From contig JBFLWJ010000009.1 of NCBI GenBank assembly GCA_040757835.1, positions 1 through 54,049 on the forward strand: a DNA stretch of 54,049 bases, read 5' to 3'. The notes under the pieces are model-generated. The model saw only the letters and a list, made by a program, of their open reading frames with translations, was not told the origin of the DNA and did no database searches. This DNA comes from Actinomycetota bacterium (GTDB lineage Bacteria; Actinomycetota; Geothermincolia; Geothermincolales; RBG-13-55-18). Below are positions 37,468 through 45,426 of this stretch, piece by piece (the first letter of the stretch is position 1; each line of letters begins with the position of its first letter). The position numbers and the translations under genes were made by a program.

Positions 37468-37839
37468 TCAGGTCTCACCCAGTATCGCCCGGACCTTCTC
37501 CAGCAGGTCGCTGAAGACGTAAGGCTTGGCGATATGGTCGGTCGCCTGCAGCGTCTTTCCCCGCTCGATGTCCTCGGGGCGGTTCTTCACCGTAGAGATG
37601 ATCACCGGGACCGCCCGCGTCTCGGGGTCGGCCTTGAGCTCCTCGATGATCTCCCAGCCGGTCTTACCGGGCATGAGGATGTCCAGGACTATGAGGTCGG
37701 GTCTTTCCCTGCGGGCCGTGGCAACGGCCTTGGCGCTATCGACGCACCCCACCACCCCGTATTCCTCCCTCTCGAACTTGCGCTGGAGCATCTCCACGAT
37801 GGCCTGGTTGTCGTCGACGATGAGGATCTTACCTTTCAT
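37468..37839 (-). CDS. Single-domain response regulator (receiver only)
   Basis: A 123-residue CheY-like receiver with no output domain. The acidic pocket is Asp9/Asp10 (VDDN), the phospho-acceptor is Asp53 (VLDILMPG), the Thr/Ser switch is in IISTVKN and the conserved Lys is in AKPY. The ATG at 37839 (MKGKILIVDD) fits the family, but the SD is weak (AAGGCGG) and ATGs upstream exist. No histidine kinase is nearby, so it is an orphan that could serve a multi-step phosphorelay or bind a partner. Confidence 0.9.
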   Translation of the reverse strand: MKGKILIVDDNQAIVEMLQRKFEREEYGVVGCVDSAKAVATARRERPDLIVLDILMPGKTGWEIIEELKADPETRAVPVIISTVKNRPEDIERGKTLQATDHIAKPYVFSDLLEKVRAILGET

Positions 37840-37939
37840 ATCATCCGCCTTATCTTCCCTGCAACCGGAGACCACTATCATCATATCGGCATCCGGGATG
37901 GCTAATATTAACCGCCGGCGGGAACATTTTGCACGATAA

Positions 37940-37954
37940 CCGTAACCTTTACGG
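37940..37954. promoter_or_regulatory. Perfect dyad CCGTAA-CCT-TTACGG
   Basis: A 6-bp perfect inverted repeat with a 3-nt centre lies in the 206-bp divergent gap between the receiver gene and the radical SAM gene. It could be an operator for either. No regulator is known. Confidence 0.35.
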
Positions 37955-38045
37955 GACCACGATGTTGTAAGAGGCATCGCAAGTGGGTATATGTTAATAA
38001 GTTGACCGTTTACCGCACATAACAGGGCTTAAGAAAGGAAAGAGA

Positions 38046-39473
38046 TTGAAGATCACCTTGATCGAACCCAAGGCGCCCGGAGTACACGTTTACGCCAAGT
38101 ACAAACTGCCGCGGCTGGGGCTGCCCATATTGGGGGCGATGCTCGAGCGCGACCTGGGGATAAGGCCGAAGATCTATTTCCAGGAACTCGGCAACCTCGA
38201 CTGGGACGAGGTGAACGCATCGGACCTGGTGGGGATATCCACCATCACCCCCACCGCCAACGAAGCCTTCAAGATCCTGGCACGGATCAAGGAGGCCGGC
38301 GATATCCCGGTGGTCATGGGCGGGCCCCACGTCACCTTCCTGCCCGACGAGGCCCTGGAGAGGGGGGCCGACTTCGTGGTGCGGGGAGAAGGCGAATACT
38401 CCCTGCGCGAGCTGGTGAGGATGCTGATGATGGGCGACGACGACTTCGCGTCGGTACCCGGCCTTTCCTACCTCTCGGGCGAGCGCACCGTCCACAACCA
38501 GGAGGTCCCGCAGGTGAGGCACCTGGATGACCTGCCCTGGCCCGACCTGACCATGATCGAGGGGCACGGCAAGATCCGCATCGTGCCGGTGATGACCAGC
38601 CGTGGGTGCCCATACAACTGCAAGTTCTGCTCTGTGACCAAGATGTTCGGGAGGCGTTACCGCTTCCGCGACACCTCAGACGTACTGGACGAGCTGGAGG
38701 TATTGAGCCGGCGCTCCCGCCGCTCCGTCTTCTTCTACGACGACAACTTCACCGCGTCCCCCCGGAGGACGAAGGAGCTGCTGAGCGGCATAATCGACCG
38801 GGGCCTGAAGATACGCTGGACGGCACAGGCCCGGGTGGACGTGGTCAGGGACGAGGAGATGCTCCGCCTCATGCGCGACAGCGGGTGCACCTTCCTCTAC
38901 CTGGGGCTGGAGTCCATCAATCCCCGTACCCTGGAGAGCTACCGCAAGGAGCAGACGGTGCAGGATATCGCCGACGCCGTGAGGGTCCTGCACCACTACG
39001 GCATCAAGGTCCACGGCATGTTCGTGCTGGGTTCCGACGAGGACGACTTGAGGACCATCAAGGACACGGTGCGCTTCGCGCGCGGCCTCAAGATCGATAC
39101 GGTGCAGTTCCTGGTGCTCACGCCCTTCCCCGGCACGGAGACCTACGAGGAGCTCGCGGGGCAGGACCGCATACTGGTCGAGGACTGGTCCAAGTACAGC
39201 GGACATCACGTGGTCTTCGACCCCCTGCAGATGACCCCCTACCAGCTGCAAAAAGAGGGGTCTATCCGCTCCATGCGCCGCTTCTACTCGCTGTGGCGCT
39301 GCTGGACCCAGGGAGTGCGCTTACGCTGGTGGAACCTGTTTACCTACGCATACGCGCACCACACCATAAGGCGCTTCCGCTCCCGCAACAAGGACTTCCT
39401 CAAGGACCTCAAGCAGAGGTGGGGCCGGGTACGGGTGAAGGTCCCCGCCGGCCTCGACGCCACGCGGGAGTGA
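38046..39473 (+). CDS. B12-binding radical SAM protein (TTG start)
   Basis: A 475-residue enzyme. The TTG at 38046 follows GAAAGGAAAG. The N-terminal domain (1-160) is a cobalamin-binding Rossmann fold with LGLPILGAMLE, VGISTITPTANEAF and MGGPHVTFLPDEALE; the classic DxHxxG lower-ligand motif is absent. The radical SAM core carries the [4Fe-4S] cysteines Cys188, Cys192 and Cys195 (GCPYNCKFC), then FYDDNF and LGLESINPRTL. The C terminus (from about 390) is rich in Arg and Trp. Members methylate or rearrange unactivated carbons. The substrate is unknown. Confidence 0.9.
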   Translation: MKITLIEPKAPGVHVYAKYKLPRLGLPILGAMLERDLGIRPKIYFQELGNLDWDEVNASDLVGISTITPTANEAFKILARIKEAGDIPVVMGGPHVTFLPDEALERGADFVVRGEGEYSLRELVRMLMMGDDDFASVPGLSYLSGERTVHNQEVPQVRHLDDLPWPDLTMIEGHGKIRIVPVMTSRGCPYNCKFCSVTKMFGRRYRFRDTSDVLDELEVLSRRSRRSVFFYDDNFTASPRRTKELLSGIIDRGLKIRWTAQARVDVVRDEEMLRLMRDSGCTFLYLGLESINPRTLESYRKEQTVQDIADAVRVLHHYGIKVHGMFVLGSDEDDLRTIKDTVRFARGLKIDTVQFLVLTPFPGTETYEELAGQDRILVEDWSKYSGHHVVFDPLQMTPYQLQKEGSIRSMRRFYSLWRCWTQGVRLRWWNLFTYAYAHHTIRRFRSRNKDFLKDLKQRWGRVRVKVPAGLDATRE

Positions 39474-39519
39474 CCTGGCGCCAGCGCCCGGGCAAACGAG
39501 CCGGGCCCAAGCCCCCGCA

Positions 39520-39533
39520 ATCCCCTGATCAGG
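39520..39533. terminator. Palindrome CCCCTGATCAGGGG
   Basis: A perfect 14-nt palindrome lies about 50 nt after the radical SAM stop codon. With no loop it is unlikely to be a good RNA hairpin, so it could equally be a protein-binding site. The 188-bp gap has no gene. Downstream AT-rich sequence (39550-39610) may hold the promoter of the DUF72 gene. Confidence 0.35.
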
Positions 39534-39661
39534 GGAGGAAGACGGCGATTTATCTGGAATTCTATATATAGGATCGGATATATGAGGTCGATGGTTATAG
39601 AGTAAAGGCCGAGGATAGGCCCGCATGGCGGGGGTAGTAATCGCTGTTCTGAGGTGCTGAC

Positions 39662-40393
39662 TTGGAGCTCAAGGTAGGTTGTTGCGGTTTCCCCCAGGCA
39701 CGACAGATATACTATCGGACTCTTCCCTTGGTGGAGGTGCAGAGGACGTTTTACCAGCTACCCAGGGTAAAGACGTCCCTGAAATGGCGGCAGGAGTCGC
39801 CCGCGCACTTCGAGTTCACCCTCAAGGCATGGCAGCTCATCACCCACCTGCCCTCCAGCCCCACCTACCGCCGCCTCTCCCATCCCATCCCGGATGAACT
39901 GAAGGACGCCTACGGCTCTTTCAAGCCCACCCCCGAGAACTTCAAGGCCTGGAAAGACACCCTGGAAGTGGCCCGCGCCCTGGAGGCGGAGATAGTGGTC
40001 TTCCAGTCCCAGCCCAGCTTCGGGCCCGGCCCGAAGAACATAGCACAGATGCGCGAGTTCTTCACCACCATCGAGCGTGACGGCCTGCAGATGGCCTGGG
40101 AGCCGAGGGGGCCATGGATCCCGGAGGAGGCGGGCAGGCTCTGCCGCGAGCTTGACCTGCTGCACGTCGTCGACCCTTTCCAGAGCCGGGAAAAGGCCGG
40201 TTCGGCCATCTACTGGCGCCTGCACGGCATCGGCAATTTCCGGCACCGCTACACCGACCAGGAACTGGGCAAGCTCGTGACCATCCTGCGCAAGAGCAAG
40301 AAGAAGAAGGCCTACGTGCTCTTCAACAACATCTACATGTGGGAGGACGCGCAGCGTTTCCTCGAGATATGGGAGAAACGACAGGGCGGCTGA
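39662..40393 (+). CDS. DUF72 (YecE-like) protein
   Basis: A 243-residue TIM-barrel-like protein of the DUF72 family, started at TTG 39662. Family features are MELKVGCCGFPQARQIYYRTL at the N terminus, VEVQRTFYQLPRVKTSLKWR, FEFTLKAWQLITH and WRLHGIGNFRHRYTDQEL, with the YVLFNNIYMWEDAQRF block near the end. The Cys-Cys pair in VGCCGFP is unusual, since the family often has GTSG(Y/F). The biochemical function of DUF72 is not established. Confidence 0.88.
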   Translation: MELKVGCCGFPQARQIYYRTLPLVEVQRTFYQLPRVKTSLKWRQESPAHFEFTLKAWQLITHLPSSPTYRRLSHPIPDELKDAYGSFKPTPENFKAWKDTLEVARALEAEIVVFQSQPSFGPGPKNIAQMREFFTTIERDGLQMAWEPRGPWIPEEAGRLCRELDLLHVVDPFQSREKAGSAIYWRLHGIGNFRHRYTDQELGKLVTILRKSKKKKAYVLFNNIYMWEDAQRFLEIWEKRQGG

Positions 40394-40447
40394 TCCAGCA
40401 CCCCGACGAACGTATCCGAGAAAGAAAAATCCGCGGGCGCGGGCACC

Positions 40448-40831
40448 TCAGGCCAGCAGCCTGGCCTCCACCTCATCCACGAAGGACCTGGCGTCCTCGA
40501 GGCAGGCGGCCCCGGTAACGGGGTCGGCCTCCACTTCTCCCCGGCTGACGCGCCGGTAGAGACCGGCGACGATGGGCAGCGCCCGCTGGTTCTCCTTGCT
40601 CAGCCCCAGGGCCGGGAGGGCGCCTGCCTGGAAGCGGCTCACCACCTCTTCCCACCCGGAGACGTCCTCAGCCCGTACCTGCAGGGCGGCCCTGGCCGCA
40701 TAGACCATGGCCAGGAAGGAATCGTAGATGGCCTCCTCTGCCAGGCCGCCCATCAGCATGTCCTCAGAAGCAAGGAGCGTGAACCTCGCCTGGTCCAACC
40801 AGTCCTCGCGTCCCTCTTCGTCTTCAAACAC
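40448..40831 (-). CDS. HEPN-domain-like protein (GTG start)
   Basis: A 127-residue helical protein. The GTG at 40831 lies 10 nt after GGGGAGG. The pattern DWLDQARFTLLASEDMLMGG, LAEEAIYDSFLAMVYAARAALQ is that of HEPN domains (paired helices with the Tyr-Ala-Ala run). The R-x4-6-H catalytic motif of toxin HEPN RNases is not visible, and no minimal nucleotidyltransferase antitoxin is encoded beside it. It may be a non-catalytic HEPN. It is divergent from the DapF-like gene with a 143-bp gap. Confidence 0.6.
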   Translation of the reverse strand: MFEDEEGREDWLDQARFTLLASEDMLMGGLAEEAIYDSFLAMVYAARAALQVRAEDVSGWEEVVSRFQAGALPALGLSKENQRALPIVAGLYRRVSRGEVEADPVTGAACLEDARSFVDEVEARLLA

Positions 40832-40864
40832 GGCTATCGTTCCTCCCCGCATCCGGACTTTGCG

Positions 40865-40893
40865 ATGCCTGCAGGCATATACTACCTTATAAT
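40865..40893 (+). promoter_or_regulatory. Palindrome and -10 box in the HEPN / DapF-like divergent gap
   Basis: ATGCCTGCAGGCAT (40865-40878) is a perfect 14-nt palindrome. TATAAT (40888-40893) follows at the spacing where the palindrome would cover the -35 region. It is a candidate operator for the DapF-like gene, the HEPN gene or both. Confidence 0.5.
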
Positions 40894-40974
40894 GTGGTGA
40901 AGGTCGGGCGTCAAACCACGGCCCGCATGAAGCGGCCGGGCGCCCGCCGCGGACCGTAGCGATATGGAGGCGCA

Positions 40975-41838
40975 ATGGAGTTCTTCAAATACCACAGCCT
41001 CGGAAACGACTTTATCCTGCTGGATGCCCTGCAGGCTCCGCTCAAGCTCTCACCGGCGGACATCCGGATGCTCTGCCACCGCCACCTGGGCATCGGGGGC
41101 GACGGCATCATCGTCATGGAGACCTCCGACACTGCCGTTTGCCGCATGGTCAATTACAACCCCGACGCCAGCCAGGCGGACGTCAGCGGCAACGGGCTGC
41201 GCTGCCTCGCCAAGCACCTTTTCGACACGGGCATCCACCCCGATAGAGAGATGACCGTGGACACCCCCTCGGGCGTGAAGAAGCTCGTTATCCATACCAC
41301 CATGGGCAAGGTGAGCACGGTGGAGGTGCACATGGGCGGCCCCGATTTCCGCCGCTCCTCCATCCCCATGCAGGGCGAGGGCGACGAGGCCGTCGATGTG
41401 CCGATCTCCGCGGCCGGACGTATGGTCAGCGCCACCTGCCTCTCGGTGGGAAACCCGCACTGCGTCCTCTTCCTGGACAGCGTCGAGGATGCCATGGTGA
41501 GGGAACTGGGCCCGGCCATCGAGAACCACCCTGTATTTCCCCTGCGGGTGAACGTGGAGTTCGCCCAGGTGATGGACATGTCCGAGATGCGCCTGCGATC
41601 CTGGGAAAGGGGGGCCGGAGAGACCATGGCCAGCGCAACCGGCGCCTCCGCAGCGGTGGCCGCCGCCCTGCGCACCCGCAGGTGCAAGCGGAAGGTCCAC
41701 GTACAGCAGCCGGGCGGCCTCATGGAGGTGGAGGTCACCACGGCGGGCGACATCGTGACCCGCGGCCCGGCCAGGCGGGTCTTCCATGGGACACTGGACG
41801 AGGACTGGCGCGAGCGCAGCCGCATCATCGTCGCGTAG
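40975..41838 (+). CDS. DapF-like epimerase homologue lacking both catalytic cysteines
   Basis: The 287 residues follow the diaminopimelate epimerase fold: MEFFKYHSLGNDFILLDA, HRHLGIGGDGIIV, NPHCVLFLD, and two pseudo-symmetric halves. DapF normally has Cys in (M)CGNGxRC and in GETxACGTG. Here these read VSGNGLRC and GETMASATG, so both catalytic positions are Ser, confirmed in the DNA as AGC at both sites. A typical NPDGS becomes NPDAS. Thiol-based racemisation is therefore not expected. It could be a serine-based isomerase, a PhzF-like branch or a binding protein. TGGAGG precedes the ATG. Confidence 0.85.
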   Translation: MEFFKYHSLGNDFILLDALQAPLKLSPADIRMLCHRHLGIGGDGIIVMETSDTAVCRMVNYNPDASQADVSGNGLRCLAKHLFDTGIHPDREMTVDTPSGVKKLVIHTTMGKVSTVEVHMGGPDFRRSSIPMQGEGDEAVDVPISAAGRMVSATCLSVGNPHCVLFLDSVEDAMVRELGPAIENHPVFPLRVNVEFAQVMDMSEMRLRSWERGAGETMASATGASAAVAAALRTRRCKRKVHVQQPGGLMEVEVTTAGDIVTRGPARRVFHGTLDEDWRERSRIIVA

Positions 41839-41860
41839 CGGGGTTATGAAAGGAGCTTGT

Positions 41861-42208
41861 TTGGTCCTGTCCCGTAAAGGCCTTCCCGTGATCATCCAGA
41901 TTATTGTGGCTGCCTTGAGTGTTGTCGCCAGTCTGCTGCTCGCCCTCTCCAGTCCCGATGTCGGGAGGGCGCCCAATCCCTTCATCGCGCTTGCGGTTTA
42001 TATACTTCCGGTACTTGCGTGCATGATGATCGCCAATGCCGCCTATGTGGTCGTTCTTGATATGAGAGGGCTCCCCACTCGGAATCTTGCCGAAACCCTG
42101 GTATACAGGGTGCTGCGGCATTGGCATGATCAGGATGCAAGACGCCTTGCCAGAGAGACCTCAGAACCCGAGAGCAATCCTGAGATCGAGCAACGCCCCG
42201 ATCCATGA
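41861..42208 (+). CDS. Small two-helix membrane protein (TTG start)
   Basis: A 115-residue protein. A TTG at 41861 sits 5 nt after GAAAGGAG; an ATG at 41846 in frame lacks an SD. Hydrophobic segments cover about 9-28 and 41-66. The C-terminal half is soluble and highly charged (RHWHDQDARRLARETSEPES). The family was not recognised. It starts 22 bp after the DapF-like gene and is probably co-transcribed. A long inverted repeat follows. Confidence 0.65.
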   Translation: MVLSRKGLPVIIQIIVAALSVVASLLLALSSPDVGRAPNPFIALAVYILPVLACMMIANAAYVVVLDMRGLPTRNLAETLVYRVLRHWHDQDARRLARETSEPESNPEIEQRPDP

Positions 42209-42243
42209 TCCGCCGGTCAGCCCGCCCCGCTTAATCCGTTTAA

Positions 42244-42370
42244 GGGGTCAGGTCTTGTTTTTTGGATACCCCGGTATCTATTGCCATTAATTGGTAGATA
42301 ATACCCCATCATGCAGCGCATTCAGAAATGGAATCATAGCTCCGGAATCCAAAAAACAAGACCTGACCCC
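42244..42370. repeat. Inverted repeat between convergent genes (GGGGTCAGG element, copy 4)
   Basis: Arms 42244-42267 and 42347-42370 are perfect over 24 nt, reading GGGGTCAGGTCTTG then TTTTTTGGAT. The 79-nt interior begins ACCCCGGTAT, so GGATACCCCGGTAT is shared with copy 3 (inverted). Total length (127 bp) and ends match copy 3 (125 bp). The right end is 8 nt from the FmdE-like stop and the left end 35 nt from the stop of the small membrane protein. In RNA each arm ends in a run of T or A, so it could act as a bidirectional terminator. Confidence 0.9.
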
Positions 42371-42378
42371 ATTAACGT

Positions 42379-42939
42379 CTAGTGGGGTGGGGGGGTCCAG
42401 CCCCGGGAGCAGGGGATGCAGAGACGGCGTCCGCCATCCTCAACTATCCTCGTCTCCATGGTCAGCTCGCCGCACTTGTCGCAGAGCACGGAGGCGTGGA
42501 TGCGCGCCTCGTCCGGCAGCTCGAAGTCTATCTCGTCGATGAAGAACAACTGCTCCAGGGGGGCCGTTACCATGGTGCGCAGGGCCTGCTCCCGGCGGGC
42601 GGCCGGGTCCACGTCCTCCCCCGGGGGCGGGATGGCGCCGGCCTTGAGGCTCACGCGTACCGCCCTGCCCGGCCGCTGCCGCGAGGCGAAGGTGAAGACC
42701 TGTTTGCCGTGGTCCCTGAAGACGAGGTTGCCCTTGCCGAAGGTGCAGCCGGTGAGGAACTGCACCGCGTCCACGCTGCATGAGTCGTTCTCCACCACGC
42801 ACACCAGCTCCTCGTCGTAAGCGCGGGCGATGCCCATGCGCTCCATGGCCGCCAGCGAAGCGCGGTATCCGATGGTCAGCCCCGGGCAGAGATGGCCGTG
42901 GAAGTCCGCGGCCCGCTGCAGGTCCTCGGGTATTTCCAT
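42379..42939 (-). CDS. FmdE-family protein with C-terminal zinc ribbon
   Basis: The 186 residues match the formylmethanofuran dehydrogenase subunit E family. HGHLCPGLTIGYRA lies near residue 14, with VENDSCSVDAVQFLTGCTFGKGNL next, and FRDHGKQVFTFA after that. A treble-clef ribbon CDKCGE...CIPC ends the protein. In methanogens FmdE accompanies a tungsten/molybdenum enzyme. In bacteria it often sits near molybdopterin genes, but none is here. The invariant His and Cys suggest a metal site. It lies 38 bp downstream of the double-VOC gene. Confidence 0.88.
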   Translation of the reverse strand: MEIPEDLQRAADFHGHLCPGLTIGYRASLAAMERMGIARAYDEELVCVVENDSCSVDAVQFLTGCTFGKGNLVFRDHGKQVFTFASRQRPGRAVRVSLKAGAIPPPGEDVDPAARREQALRTMVTAPLEQLFFIDEIDFELPDEARIHASVLCDKCGELTMETRIVEDGGRRLCIPCSRGWTPPPH

Positions 42940-42977
42940 GTTCCGTGCCTCCTTCCTCCCCGTCTATGATCGGTCCT

Positions 42978-43994
42978 TCAAAGTATCCGCATGGCGCTGG
43001 CTGCCCTGAGCAGGAACCCCAGCACCGGCTTAACCACCTTAGGCGGCATGTGCAGGACCTTCTCCACCGCGACCATCTCCACCACGTTGCCTTCGGGGTC
43101 CTTGATGTAGGAGAAATTGCCGGCGGTGCCCGAGCCCATGTCCACGAAAGTAGGCGGATGATATATCTCCGCCCCCTTCGCGATAAGGCCGTTGACCGTG
43201 CCGGCCAGGTCGCTGACATCGAAGGCCATCTCCATGAGCCCGATATCGCCCCACCTGCGCCCCTCGTAGATGACCTTGCCCTTGTATCTGGGCGTATGGA
43301 CGAGTTTCACGATGGCCCGCTCCAGCAGGGGCATGGCGCTCTCGCCCTCGGCCCGGTGTCCCAGCACGGCCAGTTCCATCTCCTTGCCCCCGGTGACCTC
43401 GTCCAGCTCGGGCACGCGCCCCCTGAACTCGTGCATGACGTCGGCGTAACCGAGCACGTCGCGGTAGAAAGCCCTGGCTTTCTCCATGTCGCCGACGCCT
43501 ATGCCCACGTGCCTCACCCCACCGACCGCGGGCCTCTTTCCGCCTTTCTCCTCCACCAGCTGCAGCAGCAGGCCGTCGGGGTCCCGCAGGTAGGCGTAGC
43601 GTTCCCTCCCCCCCGTGCTAAGCTCCATGGACCGCACCGGGGTGAGGAATTCCACCCCCTTGCGCTTGAGGTCGAGGTAGAGCTGGTCCAGGTTGAAGGC
43701 CTTGAGCCCCAGCTCCATGTAGCCCAGGTCGCCCCACTGCACGGGTTCCGGCGGCTCCAGGGGACGCGTGGAGGTGTGCTCGATAAGCTCGATGGCCGCC
43801 CCGCCCAATGCGTTCATGGCCATGAGCGCCCGCATCTCGACTACGGCCCCGACGATGGGCGCCATCTCCTCGAGGTAGCTTGTCTGGTCGCTCAGCTTGA
43901 CCCGGAACCCCATGAGCCTGCGGTAGAAACCGTAGGTGCGGTCGGTGTCGTGCACCCCCATGCCCACGTGCTGAAACGCGGTGATCAACGTCAT
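42978..43994 (-). CDS. Double VOC (glyoxalase/dioxygenase-superfamily) protein
   Basis: A 338-residue protein made of two vicinal-oxygen-chelate domains. The first runs about 1-150 (FQHVGMGVHDTDRTYGFYRRLMGF...YAYLRDPDGLLLQLVEE). The second runs about 158-310 (VRHVGIGVGDMEKARAFYRDVLGY...FSYIKDPEGNVVEMVAVE). Each keeps the His near the start and Glu near the end typical of the metal site. A hydrophobic/basic tail follows. The substrate cannot be told (epimerase, lyase or dioxygenase chemistry). It is probably co-transcribed with the FmdE-like gene. Confidence 0.85.
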   Translation of the reverse strand: MTLITAFQHVGMGVHDTDRTYGFYRRLMGFRVKLSDQTSYLEEMAPIVGAVVEMRALMAMNALGGAAIELIEHTSTRPLEPPEPVQWGDLGYMELGLKAFNLDQLYLDLKRKGVEFLTPVRSMELSTGGRERYAYLRDPDGLLLQLVEEKGGKRPAVGGVRHVGIGVGDMEKARAFYRDVLGYADVMHEFRGRVPELDEVTGGKEMELAVLGHRAEGESAMPLLERAIVKLVHTPRYKGKVIYEGRRWGDIGLMEMAFDVSDLAGTVNGLIAKGAEIYHPPTFVDMGSGTAGNFSYIKDPEGNVVEMVAVEKVLHMPPKVVKPVLGFLLRAASAMRIL

Positions 43995-44203
43995 CCCTCC
44001 CTCTTCCTCGTTCCCGGATCCCGCCTGTTGCCCTCCATGATACGCATAAACCCTTGCCCGCGTGTTTGATTATCCCCCGGACGGGGGGGGAGGTAAACAG
44101 CGGCGGCCGGGGCTCCCTTTCCCCGCTCGCAGCGCCGGCACCTCAGCCGGTTGCAAAAGATATAGAATGGATGGGAAAGAGTCACGCGGGGAAAGGAGGA
44201 GCC

Positions 44204-45250
44204 TTGCGCACGATAAGGAAGACCCCGCCGCGCCTCGTGGAGGACGGCAGGGTTGTGGAGTTCGGTGCATTCTCGGAACCGTTCCGGGAACTCAACCTGG
44301 ACGGGACGGAGATCTTCCGCGCGGGGACAAAAGCCCTGGGCGGCCTGGCCCGCTTCAGGCTGAAGGAATGGCAGCATTACGGGGTGGTCCACCCCCGCCA
44401 CTATTTCGGTATGGTCATCTTCAACGCGCAGCTCATGAGCATCTCCTTCGTGTATCACTACGACCGCGAGGGCGGCGGCATGCAGGAACACTCCCGCCAG
44501 GCGCCCGGGCCGAAAGCGAAGGTGGCCGAGACCATGTGGAGGGGGGAATGCTCCTTCACCGCCAGGGGGTACTCGCTCGGCTTCGAGAACCGCCTGGAGG
44601 AAGGCTATCACCGCGTGCGCGTGGACGCCGCGCAGACGGCCAAGCTCCCGGCCATCGCCGGGGAGTTCCGCATGCTGGAGGACTTGGGCAGGTACCAGCC
44701 CCTGGTGGTGGTAAGCCCCTTCTCCCCCAACCGGCCCCTCTACACCCACAAGGCCGCGTGCCCGGTGGAGGGTAAGATGAGCGTGGGGAACGAGACCATC
44801 GAGCTGGACCCCGCGCGTGATGTCTGCCTTCTCGACGAGCAGAAGGCCTTCTACCCCTACCGGAGCTTCTGGAAGTGGCTGTGCTTCGGCGGGTTCAGCG
44901 AAGGGAAGCTCATAGCCGCCAACCTCTGCCATAACATCATCGCCGATGACGAGAACTACAGCGAGAACTGTTACTGGGTGGACGGCAAGATCCACCTCAC
45001 CGGGGCCGCCCGCTTCGGCTACAGCGAGGACGACATCCTCGGCCCCTGGTTCATCAACACCACCGACGGCCTGGTGGACGTGGACTTCCGCCCCCGGGGG
45101 GAGAGGGCCGAGCGCATCCGCCTGGGCCCCATCCTCTCCGATTTCCACCAGCCCTTCGGGCTCTTCCGGGGAGAGCTCGGCCCCCGGGGAGAGACGGTGG
45201 AGGTGAAGGACCTCTTCGGCCTCTGCGAGCAGCACATCACGCGCTATTGA
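44204..45250 (+). CDS. DUF2804 protein (TTG start)
   Basis: A 348-residue soluble protein, started at TTG 44204 four nt after AAAGGAGGAG. The DUF2804 pattern is visible: RLKEWQHYGVVHPRHYFGMVIFNAQ, AACPVEGKM, then FYPYRSFWKWLCFGGF, GKLIAANLCHNI and ENCYWVDGKIHLTGA, ending QPFGLFRGEL. The fold is thought to be lipocalin-like; the function is not established. It stands alone, divergent from the VOC gene. The 176-bp gap after it shows no feature I can support. Confidence 0.85.
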   Translation: MRTIRKTPPRLVEDGRVVEFGAFSEPFRELNLDGTEIFRAGTKALGGLARFRLKEWQHYGVVHPRHYFGMVIFNAQLMSISFVYHYDREGGGMQEHSRQAPGPKAKVAETMWRGECSFTARGYSLGFENRLEEGYHRVRVDAAQTAKLPAIAGEFRMLEDLGRYQPLVVVSPFSPNRPLYTHKAACPVEGKMSVGNETIELDPARDVCLLDEQKAFYPYRSFWKWLCFGGFSEGKLIAANLCHNIIADDENYSENCYWVDGKIHLTGAARFGYSEDDILGPWFINTTDGLVDVDFRPRGERAERIRLGPILSDFHQPFGLFRGELGPRGETVEVKDLFGLCEQHITRY

Positions 45251-45426
45251 GGGCCGCGGCGTAGCCCCTCCTCAAGCCGGTGCCGCACCTGTTTCCGCAC
45301 GACCTCCACGGGGACGCCGCGGTCCCGGCGCCGGGATCGCCTTCTCCCCCGCGACATAAAGGTGTTTGACCTGCTTGACGAAGAATAGATAGCGCAGTCG
45401 CAAGCGGAAGTATCGGAGGTGTACGG

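Noticed and set aside
40448..40831. HEPN gene as a toxin of a toxin-antitoxin pair
   Set aside because: No nucleotidyltransferase or other antitoxin gene is adjacent and the RNase motif is not visible.
45366..45391. TTGACC...TAGATA before the zinc-ribbon gene as a promoter
   Set aside because: The spacing is only about 14 nt and the -10 is poor.
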